64,000 nucleotides of DNA, taken from positions 1,131,320,244 through 1,131,384,243 of the forward strand of contig OY856412.1 in assembly GCA_963693085.1 (NCBI GenBank), written 5' to 3'. Positions 61,603 to 64,000 of the stretch are shown here, piece after piece. The first letter of the stretch is position 1. Every line of letters starts with the position of its first letter. Under the pieces are notes generated by a model, which was not told where the DNA came from, made no database searches, and was given only the letters and a program-made list of their open reading frames with translations. This stretch comes from Alisma plantago-aquatica. Taxonomy: Eukaryota; Streptophyta; Magnoliopsida; Alismatales; Alismataceae. The translations under genes were made by a program, and so were the position numbers.

Positions 61603-62145
61603 ATGGGTGACGGAGTGGAAAATGAGGAGCAGACGATCTGGGAAAGGATTAAGGCTTCTTCTTCTTCTGCGCAGAAGGGGCCAATCAAGAAATAAGCTAT
61701 CAACATACCCAGTTACAAGATTGATCCAGGGCTTATTCAGTTGGTCAAATCGTAGGCTTTCCATGGACTTAAAAATGAGGATCCGGTGACCCACATCAGC
61801 ACGTTTGTGGAAAATTGTGATATGATAAAGATTGACAGGTTCCCGCAAGAGACACTCTACCTGAAACTTTTTCCCAGTTCTTTAGCGGGCAATGCTTGGG
61901 AATGGCTGCACAATCTGGATGATGAGTACATTGAATCTTGGGATCACATGGTTGAGGTGTTCTTTGAGAGGTTCTTCTCGCCTGAAAAGACAAACGATCT
62001 AGTGAGGAAGATACACAACTTCAGCCAGCGAACTGGTGAAACATACTCTGAAACTTGGGAGCACTTCCAGATCATGCTGAGGAAGTGTCCACATCACGGC
62101 TTAGACAAGGAGAAGCAAGCTAAAATTTTCTATGTGAAAGACTAG
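61603..62145 (+). pseudogene. Second Athila gag, truncated
   Basis: The gag starts at the ATG at 61603 (MGDGVENEEQTIWERIKAS) and aligns with the first copy through VTHISTFVENCDMIKIDRFP, LKLFPSSLAGNAWEWLHNL and VFFERFFSPEKTNDLVRKI. Two in-frame stops occur early, at 61693-61695 and in the QLVKS-stop-AF context near 61753. After KIFY the match to gag ends and an unrelated VKD-stop follows, because the element is joined to other DNA there. Confidence 0.88.
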
Positions 62146-62194
62146 ATTTTTGGGCTTAATTTCAAGGACGAAATATCTTTTAAGGTGTGTAGGA
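62146..62194 (+). other. 3' internal remnant and polypurine tract of a gypsy element
   Basis: TTTCAAGGACGAAATATC and TTTTAAGGTGTGTAGGATG precede the LTR. This matches the usual end of plant Ty3/gypsy pol (FKDEI-type codons) followed by a purine-rich tract. Only about 50 bp of the internal region survives. Confidence 0.7.
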
Positions 62195-64000
62195 TGTGAT
62201 GGGGTGAAATTTTTAGAATCCGTAAATATCTGATGACATAAGTGAATTCATAGATTGAGTTATATTGAGTTTTGACACCAAATCTTACTATAGTGTGGCA
62301 TGAATTGCGATAGAGATATACCCAAGACAATGGGATGTTCCTAGAAGAGGATATTGAAGTTCAAATGATAAGTTTATGTATAGTTGATATATAGTTGAAC
62401 AATGAGCCGTAATTGGGAAATTAGGCTTAAATCAACGGATATGTCACGCTGCCCTTTCTAATGTGTTTGGGCTAGGCACCCTTTTTGAAATACGGATCAG
62501 TTGAGGAGAGTTGACCTTAACCATTCATTGGATCTGATGGGTGAACTTCACCCTATACGTCGTGTCTGGCAGGAGATCGAGATCATGCTGTTAAGGATGA
62601 CCATAAACCCAACCCATCCTCCCACGTCGTGGTCGTGGACAGATGGTGAAAACTAAACGAGCAGTTGTCTTTGACTCAACAAGAAGTGGAAAGACAACCC
62701 CCCCATTCAGACCATACACAGCAGCCGAAGGAGGAGCAATGCCCAGGGGGGGAATCGGAGGCAGCACTCAAGCTAGTGGGCATCTTTTCAGGCTCTCATC
62801 CACGTGAAGCTAGAGAGAAGGTGAGTTGGGTTGGGTCCAGTTCGCAGAACTGAGCCAGCCATCGGAGACCCAACCGTGGAGGCGGCTGCTTTGCTGATAG
62901 TAAGGGAGCCACATAATGCGACCTGCAACCCAGGACCTGAACTGGGAGAAGATGATGCCGACAGGATCCGCGAGGAGGAGCCATAGTAGCAACGACCTAG
63001 ATGTCGGAGGTGTCGAGAAGACACAGAAGAAATCTATGGCCTAAAAAGGAAAGGGATATGAGGGACTCGACAGTCCATTGCTCGCCGGAGTCATCCCTAG
63101 GCGATGGCAGCTTATGCACATAGCCCTGGGCGGTGCCCACGTGAACGCAATCGCGAGAAGGAGAGGAAAGTCAGGCCGACGTTAGGGAGGCGACGCTACA
63201 GGCATCGTAGCTATGGAAGCAGCCGAAGGTCTTCCCCAGTTCGCATAAGACCGCACGGAGGCAAACCACGGTGGCACTAGGGACCATCACCGCACTACCG
63301 GCTCGCGCACAGCAGACCAAGGTCCATCTCCGCTTGTAAGGAGTTCTCGCCGGCTTTGATCTGTGAGACGGTGTGCTTGTGGGTGGCAGAGCCTGGGGTC
63401 GCAGATGAGAAATTGAGGAGCTGAGGAGGTCTGCAAGACCGCGGTGAAGTTGATGGTCCATCTTCTTTCCACAAGGAGCTACAAACCTGCTTCTATTTCT
63501 CACCAGGAGGAGAGGGCAGCCGCTGATACCTCATTGCTACCTTGCTCCTTAGAGATGCTCTGGTTCAGCACAAAGAACGGAGGATCTGCGTTGGAACAAA
63601 GACCAAATCGGCGGCACACTGAGCAAGTTATGTGAGGAGAAAGGGAGCATCTTCTGTTGCTCGTGAGAGATGCAGCCCGACGGCAACGACGACTCTTGTT
63701 CACAGAAGAACAAGGCCCTCTCACTCGCACGCAAGCACCCTGAGTGGGACAAACCATGTTACATGAAGGAAAAGGGGGAGAACCTTGAACCGAGTTTGGT
63801 CTGCTAAACCAATCCCAAACTAGCTCCAGCCTAGTGAACCAAACCGACCGACCTATGGAAGTTGCGCCAACCTGGAGCCACGTGGCAGCACGCTGTTGGG
63901 TCGAAAGAGGTAATTATCCTAGTAATGTATAATTCTTGTATAATTCATAGCAATTAGTTCGAGCATCAGAAAAATACAAGTAATATACCGAAATTCTCAA
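62195..64000 (+). mobile_element. Ty3/gypsy-type LTR, plus strand, right inverted arm
   Basis: The LTR begins TGTGATGGGGTGAAAT and runs out of the window. It is the inverted counterpart of 88-1897 at about 98% identity. The preceding polypurine tract shows it is a 3' LTR. ORFs on both strands of 60-110 codons (for example 63171-63503) are shared with the left arm but show frame breaks between copies and no known domain, so I do not call genes. Confidence 0.8.

Larger units (their letters stand above)
60007..62140 (+). mobile_element. Second Athila-like element, 5' part only
   Basis: The copy holds a 5' LTR, a primer binding site, a leader and the start of gag, and is cut off near 62130-62145. 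It is a different subfamily from the element at 30275: the LTR is related in start, end and GTCGATA motif but shorter, while leader and gag align well. The right end joins the 3' part of an unrelated gypsy element. Confidence 0.88.

Noticed and set aside
88..64000. Inverted ends as a simple assembly palindrome
   Set aside because: The arms differ by about 2% and have different adjoining sequence at 1898 and 62194, which suits two separate insertions.

Overview
The window is plant nuclear DNA made almost entirely of nested transposable elements and one complex repeat array. Evidence for an angiosperm is the mix of Athila-type and other Ty3/gypsy LTR retrotransposons, a Ty1/copia element, and a CACTA (En/Spm) DNA transposon whose TNPA-like gene has a Ulp1 domain and plant-type introns. 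I see no ordinary host gene, rRNA, tRNA or CRISPR array. I cannot name the species.

Layout. 1-1897: part of a long GC-rich LTR on the minus strand; a copy about 2% diverged lies in opposite orientation at 62195-64000, so the window is bracketed by inverted LTRs. 2023-3735: a second minus-strand gypsy LTR with a degenerate primer binding site. 3736-22435 and 29106 to about 30255: an AT-rich array in which a unit of about 8.7 kb occurs twice in tandem, plus a partial third copy. The second unit carries two small inserts (14511-15040 and 18968-19204) whose empty sites survive in the first unit. 22441-29105: a copia element with 5-bp target duplications, inserted into the third unit.

30275-59790: one Athila-like element (TSD CACAA; each LTR 1493 bp net of insertions). 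Two later insertions lie inside it: a 3.5 kb solo LTR ten bases into the 5' LTR, and a 13.2 kb CACTA transposon (41134-54340, TSD TTG) between pol and the downstream ORF. 60007 to about 62140: the 5' part of a second Athila-like element, joined abruptly to the 3' end of the gypsy element whose LTR fills the right edge.

The only long open reading frames without breaks are in the CACTA element: a 1084-codon TNP2 transposase and a 480-codon gene that has its own TATA box and poly(A) signal. That gene resembles the ORF Athila elements carry downstream of pol, so it looks like cargo. The CACTA DNA is also packed with long foldbacks built on TCGGTCGAC/GTCGACCGA palindromes, while the Athila elements carry their own series of GTCGATACTATCGAC-like near-palindromes. 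All retrotransposon coding regions are broken by stops and frameshifts. The deduced order of events is: array duplication, then copia, gypsy LTR and Athila insertions into it, then the solo-LTR parent and CACTA into Athila.
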